Below are positions 25,002-33,355 of a DNA stretch of 64,000 nt, piece by piece; positions within the stretch are counted from its first letter, which is position 1, and the number at the start of each line of letters is the position of its first letter. Source of the DNA: Lactobacillus sp. (lineage in GTDB: Bacteria > Bacillota > Bacilli > Lactobacillales > Lactobacillaceae). The notes under the pieces were generated by a model. That model searched no databases and was not told the origin of the DNA. It was given only the letters and a program-made list of their open reading frames with translations. The translations under genes and the position numbers were made by a program. The stretch covers positions 1,054,001 to 1,118,000 of the forward strand of contig JAKVNR010000001.1 in assembly GCA_022483245.1 (NCBI GenBank), in the 5' to 3' direction.

Positions 25002-26345
25002 TTACTTACAGTGGAGCTGAACATTCTCAGCCCATGGTAAATAGGCTTCCAGACGTTGATTGTTTAATAATGACAGCTCATTGGGCAGCTTGTCTAGAAG
25101 ATAGTTGATATATTTGAATTGATCCAAGCCATTTTGCTTGGCGGTTTCGAGTATGCTCATTATGATTGCCATGGACTTGGCGCCGGTACTACTCTGTGAA
25201 AAGAGCCAGTTCTTGCGTCCCATGACGATCTCTTTGATTGCTCGTTCTGCTCTGTTGTTGGATAGTTCAAGGCGACCATCTTTTAGAACGTTCATGAACT
25301 TGTCCATGTGCTTTATGCAATACTGGAAGGCTGTCCCCAACTTGCCGGAAGGCAACACGGAGATTGATTTCTTGGAGCACCAGTCGGAAAACTTCTCTAG
25401 CAGAGGCTTTAATTCGGACTGACGCTTCTCGTATCTCTCTTCAGCGGAAAGGTCTTCCCAGGCGCGCTCCAGGCTAAACATTTGATTACAGTAGTGGATC
25501 CCTTGATTAGCCACCGAAGTTGCGTCTGATTCTCTAGTCTTGTCTTTAGGCAAGGAATCATGGAATTTACGTCTTGCATGAGCCATACAGCCTACAAGAG
25601 TCACATCTTGTTGGCTTAATCGTAAATAGCCAGGATATTGATCACAGTGAAGGTATCCGCTAAAGCCTGTGAGGAAATCCCATGCTTCGGCGCCTTTTCG
25701 TGATCCATGGCGATATAGGACAATCGGCTTCTCTGCATGCTTGCCTGACAAGAAGGTCCAGACGTAGTCTTTGGCTCTCTCGCTGTCTAAGACTCGATAT
25801 GGCGTCTCATCTGCGTGAATGACATCCAGCTTTAGCAGCTCTTTTCTCAAGAGCTCGTAAAGGCTGGAGAGGTAGTACTCGCAAACTTTGATGTGCCAAT
25901 TCGAAACCGTCTTGTGATCAAGCGGAAGGCCCATACGCCGCAAGTCCTTCTCTTGCCGGTAGGCAGGGACCTTGAGAACGTACTTCTGATAGATCGTATT
26001 AGCGATCAAAGACGCTGAGCCAAGACTGTTGGTTAACGGAGCCTTGGGTACAGGAGCTTTGATAATCTTGTCGGCTGGCGCTTCATCACTGCAGTGCTGG
26101 CACTTGTAAGAGTGTTGGATGTGATCGATTCTCTTAACCTGGGCTGGAATGTAGAGCAGCTCTTGTCTAGCACAGAAGCTGCCGATCTCTTTTAGTTCGT
26201 GCTGGCAGTCTGGACAAGTAAGATCATCCAAACGATGATGAACCTCCTCGCCCGGCAGAGAGTCTAAGATATCTTGCTTTCTGCCGACTTGCTTGCGTCT
26301 CTTATAGGTAATAGTTTCGGTAATGCGAGGGCAAGTCCTCGTCAT
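25002..26345 (-). pseudogene. tnpC: IS66 TnpC transposase, C-terminal part (frameshifted)
   Basis: The main DDE transposase domain of IS66 elements: zinc-finger-like CPDCQHELK and CQHC, DVIHADETPYRVL (first Asp), YLHCDQYPGY (second Asp) and ELSNNRAERAIK (Glu). The N-terminal 75 residues are encoded in another frame at 26302-26535. One C must be removed from the CCC at about 26325-26330 to fuse them as EDLPRITETITYKRRK. A complete IS66 TnpC has about 510-520 residues, matching the fused length. The element is therefore probably immobile unless the frameshift is a read error. Confidence 0.85.
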
Positions 26346-26535
26346 CTTGGGAGGCGTTGTCTTCTTCGAAAAGGCTCAGCTGATCTGGGTTGACAGCTCT
26401 CTTTTCGGAAGACTTGCCGTAAAGCTTATTAGTCAAATAAGCAACTTGTTCAGTAAGAAGGGCAACCTGCTTGAGCAATTCTTCGTTATTTGCTTTGAGC
26501 GTTTCGATTAAAGCTAAAGTTTCTTTGTCAGCCAT
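26302..26535 (-). pseudogene. tnpC: IS66 TnpC transposase, N-terminal part (frameshifted)
   Basis: Starts at the ATG at 26535 (MADKETLALIETL) with GGAGGG in front. It encodes the coiled-coil leader NNEELLKQVALLTEQVAYL and the LYGKSSEKR motif that mark the TnpC N-terminus. It runs out of frame at EDLPSH, where the C-terminal part continues in the +1 frame. Confidence 0.8.
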
Positions 26536-26590
26536 GGTCGTTGTCCCTCCTTGATTCATAATCATAAGAATACCAGAAAAGCTCGTGAAA

Positions 26591-26938
26591 TCAATACAAT
26601 TCACGAGCTCTTGCGGTATTAATCTTAGGATCAATGGTAAAGCCCTGCATCAAGCGCATGACTTGTTCATCGGACAACTCTCGAACTTCGTCTTCATTGT
26701 TCGGCCAGGCTAGCTTCCCGTTCTCAAAGCGCTTATAGAGCAGCCAAAATCCCTGGCCGTCCCAATAAAGTGCCTTGAAGCGATCCCTCCGGCTGCCGCA
26801 GAAGAGAAAGACGCATCCGGAGAAGGGATCGAGATTGAAGCTCTTCTTAACTATGTAAGCAAGCGAATCGATTCCCCGGCGCATGTCGGTCTTACCGCAA
26901 ACAATGAACACTCGACCTAACTCAGCCAGATTAATCAT
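26591..26938 (-). CDS. tnpB: IS66 TnpB accessory protein
   Basis: A 115-residue IS66 Orf2-like protein required for transposition of IS66 elements; biochemical role not defined. Signatures are VFIVCGKTDMRRGIDSLA at the N-terminus and FCGSRRDRFKALYWDGQGFWLLYKR in the middle. It overlaps tnpA by 8 nt, a coupling typical of IS66. Confidence 0.92.
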   Translation of the reverse strand: MINLAELGRVFIVCGKTDMRRGIDSLAYIVKKSFNLDPFSGCVFLFCGSRRDRFKALYWDGQGFWLLYKRFENGKLAWPNNEDEVRELSDEQVMRLMQGFTIDPKINTARARELY

Positions 26939-27137
26939 GGTTCAAGAACCTGTCTACGACTTCGAGCATAAGCTCGCTAGTGGCATCACTGTAAAATGAC
27001 AACTCAACCCCATTGGACTTTAGATTGAGAACGAGCCTATTCTTTGGGAGCTTATTCCTAGGTCTGAGTTTGCCCTTCGGCAGCTCGAGCGGTACGATTG
27101 GATGTTCAGTCATAATATCGTGTTCCTCCATATTCAA
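26931..27137 (-). CDS. tnpA: IS66 TnpA-like small protein
   Basis: A 68-residue basic protein at the position of IS66 tnpA, overlapping tnpB by 8 nt. It contains LPKNRLVLNLKSNGVELSFY and ends ELMLEVVDRFLNHD, consistent with the short TnpA form of Firmicutes IS66 elements. It is probably a DNA-binding accessory factor. Confidence 0.7.
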   Translation of the reverse strand: MNMEEHDIMTEHPIVPLELPKGKLRPRNKLPKNRLVLNLKSNGVELSFYSDATSELMLEVVDRFLNHD

Positions 27138-27288
27138 TTGTTAAGAACAGTATATGACTATTGACCGGGGGTTGATAGATGCCTCGCTATTGGGTGCTTA
27201 CGTTAATTTAAACAACTAGCACCACGCGTGAATTATATTTATCTACAAATAAATTTGTTATGATATTGCTCAATTATTCATTCCAAAT

Positions 27289-27319
27289 AAAAACTCTTGC
27301 CATATGACAAGAGTTTTTA
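27289..27319 (-). terminator. Terminator of the NAD(P)-binding protein gene
   Basis: AACTCTTG / CAAGAGTT stem with flanking T/A runs, 22 nt behind the stop at 27341. The remaining gap to 27138 holds the right ends of IS66 and IS982. Confidence 0.75.
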
Positions 27320-27340
27320 TGATAACGGTAATATTAAATT

Positions 27341-27982
27341 TTAGTACCAGCTTGGCTTGTCGCCTTCAGTGCCTGGCTTTTCCAAACCAATTGATTCATG
27401 AACATCTTCAGAAGGATTCTTGATCAATTCGTAAACATATGAAGCAATTGATTTTCTTGAAACTTCAGTGTTAGTGATTGGTTCGCCCTTCTTGGACTTT
27501 TGATAATCGACTTCATCCTTATTAGTCATCCAGCTTGGACGAACAATCGTATAATCAAGATCTGAATTTTCAATTCTCTTTGCGGCCTTAGCATATTCAG
27601 TAATATAATTGCCCAAAGTTTCTTTATTCCATTCACCAAACTTGCCAGCTACTTCATCATAAATGCCTAAAGTTGAGATCCAAATCAAACGTTTAACACC
27701 TAACTTATCCATAGTCTCAACAACGGCTTGAGCTTGCTTATCAATAGTTCCAGTACCAGCTAAATTTGCATAAACAACATCTTGACCTTTAATTGCCTTT
27801 TCAAGATCAGCTTCATTGGTAGCATCTCCATCAATGATGGTTGCCTTATCTTTGTCTTTTGCCAAGCGACTAGCATTTCTCAAAAACAAAGTTGTTTCAA
27901 CATCTTTATCTGCAAACAACATTTCTTCAGTTAATTGTGCAACTTGACCATGTGCACCTAAAACAGCAACTTTAACCATCAT
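27341..27982 (-). CDS. NAD(P)-binding (NmrA/SDR atypical) protein
   Basis: A 213-residue Rossmann protein: VKVAVLGAHGQVAQLTEEML (2-21, a GxxGxxx dinucleotide motif), IDGDATNEADLEKAIKG and a WISTLGIYDE segment where the SDR tyrosine would lie. It belongs with NmrA/YwnB-type redox sensors or oxidoreductases; the substrate is unknown. It starts 18 nt downstream of the gntR frame, has GGAG before the ATG and ends at a terminator, so it is probably co-transcribed with gntR. It is part of the transposon cargo. Confidence 0.8.
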   Translation of the reverse strand: MMVKVAVLGAHGQVAQLTEEMLFADKDVETTLFLRNASRLAKDKDKATIIDGDATNEADLEKAIKGQDVVYANLAGTGTIDKQAQAVVETMDKLGVKRLIWISTLGIYDEVAGKFGEWNKETLGNYITEYAKAAKRIENSDLDYTIVRPSWMTNKDEVDYQKSKKGEPITNTEVSRKSIASYVYELIKNPSEDVHESIGLEKPGTEGDKPSWY

Positions 27983-28000
27983 TCTTCTCCTTAAAAATAA

Positions 28001-28628
28001 CTACACATGCTGCTCAAGATAAGAAGATTCCCATGCATAAACACTTTCAATATGTGAACGTAATTTTTTAATGGCTTTTTCTCGGTTATCTTCTCTAACC
28101 GCAGCAATAATTGCTAATATCTCTTTTACAGAAGATTTCATGCAGCGCTGATCATCGCGAATGGCATATCTCATACGATTGGTTTGACTTTGCAAAAGAT
28201 CCAATTCCATTTGTAAAGTTGCCTTGTCGTCACTTTCCGTCAAATAATGATGAAATTGTTCATCACATTTAAGATACTTTTGCCAATTCTTTTCATCAAG
28301 TGCTGAACGAAACTTGCTTTCAAAATCATCTAACCGATCATGATCTAATTTTTCAAAGGACTTATTCAAAGCATATCCTTCCATCATTGATCGTAATTCA
28401 TAGTTTTCCTTTAATTCTTCAGAATCAACTTCGGTCACCTTTGTTTCTTGCCTATCACGTTCAATCAGGCAATCGTTTTCCAATTTCTTAAAAGCTTCAC
28501 GAATCGGAGTCCGTGACATGTTCAAGCGAATACTCAATTGATTCTCTGAAAAAAACATGTCCTGGTTGATACTTGCCGGAAATAATTTGATTTTTGATGT
28601 ATTTATATGCCTTATCTTGATTAGTCAT
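28001..28628 (-). pseudogene. GntR-family (FCD) regulator, frameshifted in a T7 run
   Basis: A winged-helix GntR protein with an all-helical FCD effector domain (about 80-200, with ELRSMMEGYALN and FHHYLTESDD). The minus-strand ATG at 28628 (MTNQDKAYKYIKNQIISG) is the natural start and encodes helix 1 of the DNA-binding domain. The rest, SENQLSIRLNMSRTPIREAFKKL, lies in another frame from 28558 down. One T too many in the run at 28549-28555 breaks the gene; T6 restores GHVFSENQLS and a 208-residue protein. Without this, helix 1 is lost. It probably regulates the reductase gene through the duplicated operators. Confidence 0.82.
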
Positions 28629-28680
28629 TTTTGATACCTCGCAATCAAATTATAGCAAATATCGCTCTTTTTCACTTACA

Positions 28681-28747
28681 ATTGTATAGTATGATACTAA
28701 CTATTAATAAGCAACAGCTTGACTATTATAACCTGTATACAGGTTTA
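28681..28747 (-). promoter_or_regulatory. Promoter/operator repeat in front of gntR
   Basis: On the minus strand: perfect 16-bp palindrome AACCTGTATACAGGTT (28730-28745), then TTGCTT, 17 bp, TACTAT. A second palindrome TAGTATCATACTA overlaps the -10. Almost the same 60 bp lie upstream of the reductase gene at 30563-30626. The palindrome overlaps the reductase stop codon. Confidence 0.7.
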
Positions 28748-30526
28748 TTTTTTGGCTAATTCTTTCCCAACTCTTCTACCTTGATGCAATGATCCACCTA
28801 AGGCTGTGCCTGAACCTGGATAATATTCGCCGATCCATCCACCAGCATTTTGACCTGCTGCATAAAGTCCCTTAATTGGTCGATCTAAATTATCTAAAAC
28901 TTCAAGATCTACATTAACGTTTAAACCAGCAATTGAACCAATGTTCATATCGCGGTTCTGATATGCATAAAATGGAGCTTGCAAAATTTCAACGCCTTCA
29001 GTTCTGCCAAATTGTGGATCACGACTTTCACTTGCATATTTATTCCAAACGTTCAAAGTATTAGTCAAATTCTCAATATTGACATTTATTTTGCGTGCCA
29101 AACTTTCGATGGTATCTGCCTTAACCAAATATCCACCATCCATGTCTTTCTTCATATCATCTTCAGATTTGTATGGCATAGCACCTTGGCCAATACTATT
29201 TTTACCAAAAATCATCCACGTAGCCTTGCCCAAATTGGTTTCTTGTTCATAGTTTGCCCGAGTAAGATAACCATAAGTTGTATCTTCATTTACGTAACGG
29301 TTACCCAAGCCATTTACATAAAACATTGGGAAGGTTGTAATTTCATCAGAAAATCCGGCAGCAAATTTGAAGTCAGCATCCATTGCACCGCTAACTCCAG
29401 CTAGGCCAGCACCTTGAGCCATTCCCATGATGATGCCATCGCCTGTATCATATTTGGAATTAAGTAAAGTATGTTTCTTAATATCGCGATATTGCCATGG
29501 ATCTAATCGTTTTGCCAGCTTTTCATTATGATCAATACTTGCTGTTGCAAGAACAACGCCCTTATTCGCCTTATAAGCTAAACGCTTATTTTTATGTTCA
29601 ACAATTACGCCAACAACTTCATTATCATTTGCAGATTTTGAAATTAATTGAACAACTGGAGTATCGTAAACAATTTTCACGCCTGCGTCTTCGGCAGCCT
29701 TAAGCATTTTTGTAATCATCACTACGCCAGCGCCATTGACACCGCCATGTTCATAAACATGGATTCTATCAGCAAAATTTTCTTTATTTTCATATGGAAT
29801 TACTTTATGACCATAAACATCTTGCCACTTCAAACCTAAGTAGCTTAACCAATCAATAGTATTGGCAGCATTTTTAGTAAAGTCATCCAATAATTCTTCG
29901 TTCACATGACCTTCGCCAGTTTGCATGTATTCGGCCAAATGTTTTTGTGGATTATCATCTTGGTACTTAGTAAACTTTTTTTGCCACTTTGTCCCAGATG
30001 CTTGAATAATTCCTTGAGAATAATTTGTCGTTCCACCTGGCATGCCTGCTTTTTCAAACAAAATAGTTTTTGCACCATTTCTTGCCGCTTCAATTGCGGC
30101 CGATAAGCCTGAAGCTCCTGAGCCAGCGATGATCACATCATATTCATCTTTAAAGTTGACATCATTTTGATATACTCTCTTATCAATTGGTTGGCTATAC
30201 TTTGGAACAGAAATTTCGCTATGCGGATCTGTTTTAATATCTTCAGCTTCTTCTGAGGTCATTTTTCCTTCAGAAACTTCTACGCCCTTTTTAGCAGCTT
30301 TCAATATCGCACTTGAAGAAAAAGTTGCGCCTGTAATTGCGTCTACATCAACACTTTTAGAATTGTTGATTCGTTCAATCATTCTATTTGCAGAAAGTTC
30401 GCCAACTGTATATGGAGCTATTCCATTTGCTTTTACATTTTCAATTTTATTATCTTTAATAGTTGTTGTTACAGTTAGCACACCGTGAAAGCCTTGTGCT
30501 TTTGCTTTAAAAATGCCGTCTTGCAT
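28745..30526 (-). CDS. Flavinylated FAD-dependent reductase (fumarate/urocanate reductase-like)
   Basis: A 593-residue flavoprotein. Residues 1-85 are an FMN-binding domain with the ApbE flavinylation motif DAITGATFSS (about 62-71), where Thr carries covalent FMN. Residues about 120-593 are an FAD-binding reductase domain with GSGASGLSAAIEAARNGA (about 134-151), TTNYSQGIIQASG, GDGIIMGMAQGAGL and GTALGGSLHQGRRVG at the C-terminus. Such proteins reduce C=C bonds of unsaturated acids under anaerobic conditions. The C-terminal substrate loop (NAGGWIGEYYPGSG) differs from typical fumarate reductases, so the substrate is open. No signal peptide is seen, so it is cytoplasmic. It is transposon cargo with its own promoter/operator. 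Confidence 0.88.
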   Translation of the reverse strand: MQDGIFKAKAQGFHGVLTVTTTIKDNKIENVKANGIAPYTVGELSANRMIERINNSKSVDVDAITGATFSSSAILKAAKKGVEVSEGKMTSEEAEDIKTDPHSEISVPKYSQPIDKRVYQNDVNFKDEYDVIIAGSGASGLSAAIEAARNGAKTILFEKAGMPGGTTNYSQGIIQASGTKWQKKFTKYQDDNPQKHLAEYMQTGEGHVNEELLDDFTKNAANTIDWLSYLGLKWQDVYGHKVIPYENKENFADRIHVYEHGGVNGAGVVMITKMLKAAEDAGVKIVYDTPVVQLISKSANDNEVVGVIVEHKNKRLAYKANKGVVLATASIDHNEKLAKRLDPWQYRDIKKHTLLNSKYDTGDGIIMGMAQGAGLAGVSGAMDADFKFAAGFSDEITTFPMFYVNGLGNRYVNEDTTYGYLTRANYEQETNLGKATWMIFGKNSIGQGAMPYKSEDDMKKDMDGGYLVKADTIESLARKINVNIENLTNTLNVWNKYASESRDPQFGRTEGVEILQAPFYAYQNRDMNIGSIAGLNVNVDLEVLDNLDRPIKGLYAAGQNAGGWIGEYYPGSGTALGGSLHQGRRVGKELAKK

Positions 30527-30562
30527 AATTTTAAAACCTCTTTTATCTAAACCGATTACATT

Positions 30563-30626
30563 TGTATTGTATGATACTAACTATTAATAAGCAATAGATT
30601 AAAAGTCATAACCTGTATACAGGTTT
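30563..30626 (-). promoter_or_regulatory. Promoter/operator repeat in front of the reductase gene
   Basis: Second copy of the repeat: palindrome AACCTGTATACAGGTT at 30610-30625, TTGCTT, 17 bp, TACAAT on the minus strand, with the palindrome GTATCATAC at the -10. The sequence and spacing fit control by the adjacent GntR/FCD protein, with one site upstream of -35 and one overlapping -10. Confidence 0.7.
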
Positions 30627-30629
30627 TTA

Positions 30630-30670
30630 GAGACCGTAAAATAGTTTGTGTAAGGATGAATGATTCCTTA
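30630..30670 (+). mobile_element. Remnant of a second IS256-family left end
   Basis: GAGACCGTAAAATAG...TTTGTGTAAGGATGAATGATTCCTTA resembles, base for base with gaps, the left end of the IS256 copy that starts at 30671 (both share TGTGTAAGGATGAA and TTCCTTA). It is probably the end of a related but different IS256 element. Confidence 0.5.
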
Positions 30671-32042
30671 GGAACTGTATAATTTTATGTGTAAGGATGA
30701 ACAGTTCCTTAAACTAAATTCCAATTGGGTATAAAAAAGGGACTCCCTTTCCGTATAATTGATTTGAATACTATCAATACGAAAGGGAATCCCCTATGAC
30801 TGATTTAACAAAGAATGCCTCAATGCGCTATTGAACAAAGAGAAATTCGATGAATTCATGCGTACTCAGCTTGAAGAAGGACTCGATCAACTCCTAGAAA
30901 GCGAATTGACTGCCTTTCTTGGTTATGATCCCTATGCTCGAGAGGGTTGGAACTCTGGAAACTCTAGAAACGGTAGCTATTTTAGACAAGTTAAAACTCA
31001 ATTCGGACCGATCAGAGTTCAAGTTCCTCGGGACAGAAAAGGTGAGTTTCACCAACATACTCTCCCAGCATACGGCCAACACACTGATACGCTAGAAGCA
31101 ACCGTGATTCAGCTCTATTCGCATGGCGTAACGACCCGGGAGATCTCTGATTTGATTGAGAAAATGTATGGCAGCTATTACTCAGCTGGCACTGTCTCCA
31201 ACATCTCTAAGCAGGTTGCCAGCCAGGTCGAAAGATATCACCAACGTCAGCTGAGCGACAAGTTCTTCTGCGTGTATCTCGACGCCACTTACATTCCTCT
31301 GCGTAGAGATACGTACCAGCGTGAGGCAGTCTATGTGGCTGTTGGGATTAAGCCTAATGGCCATAAGGAGATCATTGATTATCGTATTGCCCCGGTGGAG
31401 AATATCGAAATTTGGGGTGAAATGATTTCCAACTTCAAGGAACGCGGCCTTGAGCAGGTTGAGCTATTCCTATCAGATGGGTTTGTAGGCATTAAAGACA
31501 TGCTAAAGCAGTATTACCCAAAATCTAAATTCCAACGTTGCCTAGTTCATGTCATGCGAAATATCAAGGGAAAAGTCCGTGTAAGCGATCATAAAGAGGC
31601 TCTGGACGACTTCAAGCAAGTTCATAAGCAATCAAGCAATCTAGCTTAAAAGAGGCAGAAACGGTTCTCCACGCTTTCTATGACAAATACGACTCAAAAT
31701 ACTCAAGCATGATCAAGAATCTGCAGAAGATTGAGGAAGACCTGCTGGTCTTTTACCAGTACCCTAAGCAGATTCGGCCCTCGATCTACTCAACGAACAT
31801 GATCGAGTCGATAAACAACATGATCAAACGCAAGACAAAGCCAAAGTCAGAATTTCCAACTGAAGAGTCCCTAGACAACTTCTTAGGTGTACAGGCTATC
31901 GGCTACAACGACCGGAATGCCAATCGGACTCATAAAGGCTTTGGTCAGGTGACAGACACGTTGGAATCATACTTCGATTAAAACATAATTAAAGAATCAA
32001 CCTATCGGAAAGATTTATTTACACAAAAGAATTGACAGTGTC
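30671..32042 (+). mobile_element. IS256-family insertion sequence, copy 2 (defective)
   Basis: A 1372-bp copy nearly identical to copy 1 (1365 bp). The difference of seven bases is one missing T near the start of the transposase gene and an extra 8 bp at about 31626-31641. The right end is followed by the AAAAGGAG duplication. Confidence 0.88.
30796..31981 (+). pseudogene. IS256-family transposase, two frameshifts
   Basis: This copy of the 392-residue transposase is broken twice. The natural ATG at 30796 loses frame after four codons because TTTT is TTT. A long internal frame from 30831 ends at 31649, where AAGCAATC is tandemly duplicated. The C-terminal 90 residues (from 31709) are then in frame again with copy 1. 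The intervening sequence equals copy 1. It cannot make a full transposase. Confidence 0.92.
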
Positions 32043-33285
32043 AAAAGGAGAAACAGCCAAACAAAACTGGCAAGTATATAAACATGTAACTGTTTCATAT
32101 CAGCGAAAACGAGTTTGGAAAAATGATGGAACGTTAGGCTGGGAGTATTCTAACGAAAACTTTAGTAATGAAATAAATGGTAGCGATGCTGTGGAACTCC
32201 CAGAATACAAAATTCCCCAACTTGCTGGGAAAATTTCACAAATTGATATTCACTATAATCATCCCACTGCCCCACAACCAGGAAAGTTTGATAGTACAGT
32301 AGTTCCAAAAGATACCTTTTACGCAGGGTTAAAAGGCCTTGTATACTACGATGTAAGCTACGATAACGTCTACCAAGCCGAATTATCATACTGGGATGAT
32401 ACTGATAAAAAAGATATTACTAGTGTAGATAATACGGTCGCAACAGGCAGGGAAAAAGACAAAATCATATTTGACGATTCAACTTTGCAACAACTCAGCG
32501 ATAAATATGAGTTTTTATATTATTCAAGCGGAAGCGAGAAATTTACTGATAAAGATAGATTTGGTAAATTCGTCAAAGCTAGTGAGCCCTTAAAATTTGT
32601 AGCTCACTTTGCTCATAAAAAACAGCCAACATACGAAAATAAAAAGGTATTTGAAACTATTTACTATGTAGATGCAAATGACACTAGTAAACAACTAGCA
32701 CCATCACATACATCGTCAGTTGAATTCATTCGTAAAGGAAGCAAAGATTTAGTAACAGGTGCGACAAGTGATTGGGGAAATTGGACGCCTGGCAAGGCAA
32801 CTTTCGCTGAAGTAAAAAGTCCAACAATTGATGGTTACACACCTGATCAAGCCTCAATTGGTACTCAAGAGGTTAAAGGTGACAGCAATGGAATTTATTT
32901 CAGCGTAAAATACACCAAAAAAGATGAGTCAATTCCTTGGACGTCATTGACTCCAGCAGAAAAACCAGACGACCCAGATTCTATTCCCTGGACACCAATT
33001 ATCATTCCTGACAATACATCAGACGAAAAGCCTGATGAAACAACACCAGAAACCCCAGCTAAAGATACTCATCAAGATGAAAAATCAGAATCTAAAGCTA
33101 ATAACAAAACCACATCAACCAGCAAGAAAGCTATCAATATAAGCAACCCAGCTCAACAAGCCCGAAAGCAGCAAACTAGCAATCTTCCGCAAACCGGTGC
33201 AAATAGTCTGGCTGCCCTGCTTGGTATATCATTATTAGGATTCAGCAGTTTGCTAGGCGCAGCCAGCCTCAAACGCAAGCATTAG
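32043..33285 (+). pseudogene. YSIRK adhesin A, 3' part with LPQTG anchor
   Basis: The C-terminal 412 residues of adhesin A, beginning at the right target duplicate (AAAAGGAG). It has a mucin-binding B2/MucBP-like domain (about ETIYYVDANDTSKQLAPSH to GTQEVKGDSNGIYFSVKY), two repeats of the form IPWTxLTP / IPWTPII, a polar wall-spanning region and the sortase signal LPQTGANSLAALLG followed by a hydrophobic helix and KRKH. In its present position it has no start or signal peptide. Its last 150 bp nearly equal those of adhesin B. The protein family binds mucus or host glycans. Confidence 0.9.
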
Positions 33286-33300
33286 AATTTAAACTTCTAT
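33145..33300 (+). repeat. Adhesin 3'-end repeat, copy A
   Basis: About 155 bp encoding the LPQTG sorting region are almost identical to 37748-37905 in adhesin B, including the stretch after the stop codon. This gives a substrate for recombination or gene conversion between the two genes. Confidence 0.85.
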
Positions 33301-33320
33301 TTAACTGCATTTAAGAACAC

Positions 33321-33355
33321 AAGACCCAGATCACAACGATCCGGGTCTTATTTTT
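33321..33355 (+). terminator. Terminator of adhesin A
   Basis: AAGACCCAGATC / GATCCGGGTCTT hairpin followed by T5. It is related to the hairpins at 21787 and 37922. Confidence 0.85.

Larger units (their letters stand above)
24926..27201 (-). mobile_element. IS66-family element with 8-bp target duplication
   Basis: A 2276-bp element with inverted repeats GTAAGCACCCAATAGC at both ends (24926-24941 and 27186-27201). Perfect 8-bp target duplicates GTTAATTT lie at 24918-24925 and 27202-27209. It carries tnpA, tnpB and a frameshifted tnpC on the minus strand. It is inserted in the last codons of the IS982 transposase. Confidence 0.92.
23987..27229 (+). mobile_element. IS982-family element interrupted by IS66
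   Basis: Terminal inverted repeats of 16 bp differ at one base: ACGTGTGGTGCTAGTT at 23987-24002 and the complement of ACGCGTGGTGCTAGTT at 27214-27229. Without the nested IS66 and one of its 8-bp duplicates the element would be about 960 bp, the usual IS982 size. Its own target duplication is not clear, because the left side abuts IS256. Confidence 0.75.
22619..32042 (+). mobile_element. Composite IS256-flanked transposon (9.4 kb) with flavoprotein reductase cargo
   Basis: The segment starts with the left end of an IS256-family copy (GGAACTGTATAATTTTATG) and ends with the right end of a second copy in direct orientation (...GACAGTGTC). The outer ends are flanked by an 8-bp duplication, the size typical of IS256 transposition. 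The inner ends of the two copies have no matching 8-mers. Inside lie an IS982 element with a nested IS66, then an NAD(P)-binding protein, a GntR regulator and an FMN/FAD reductase. The simplest reading is one transposition event of the whole unit into adhesin A. Copy 2 is defective, so mobility would depend on copy 1. Confidence 0.85.

Noticed and set aside
27166-27171. Further G run as a phase switch
   Set aside because: Only five G in the IS66 end, too short and not near a surface gene.
32032-32042. TTG at 32032 as a real start of a 417-residue protein
   Set aside because: The first codons are IS256 end sequence; there is no ribosome-binding site or signal peptide.
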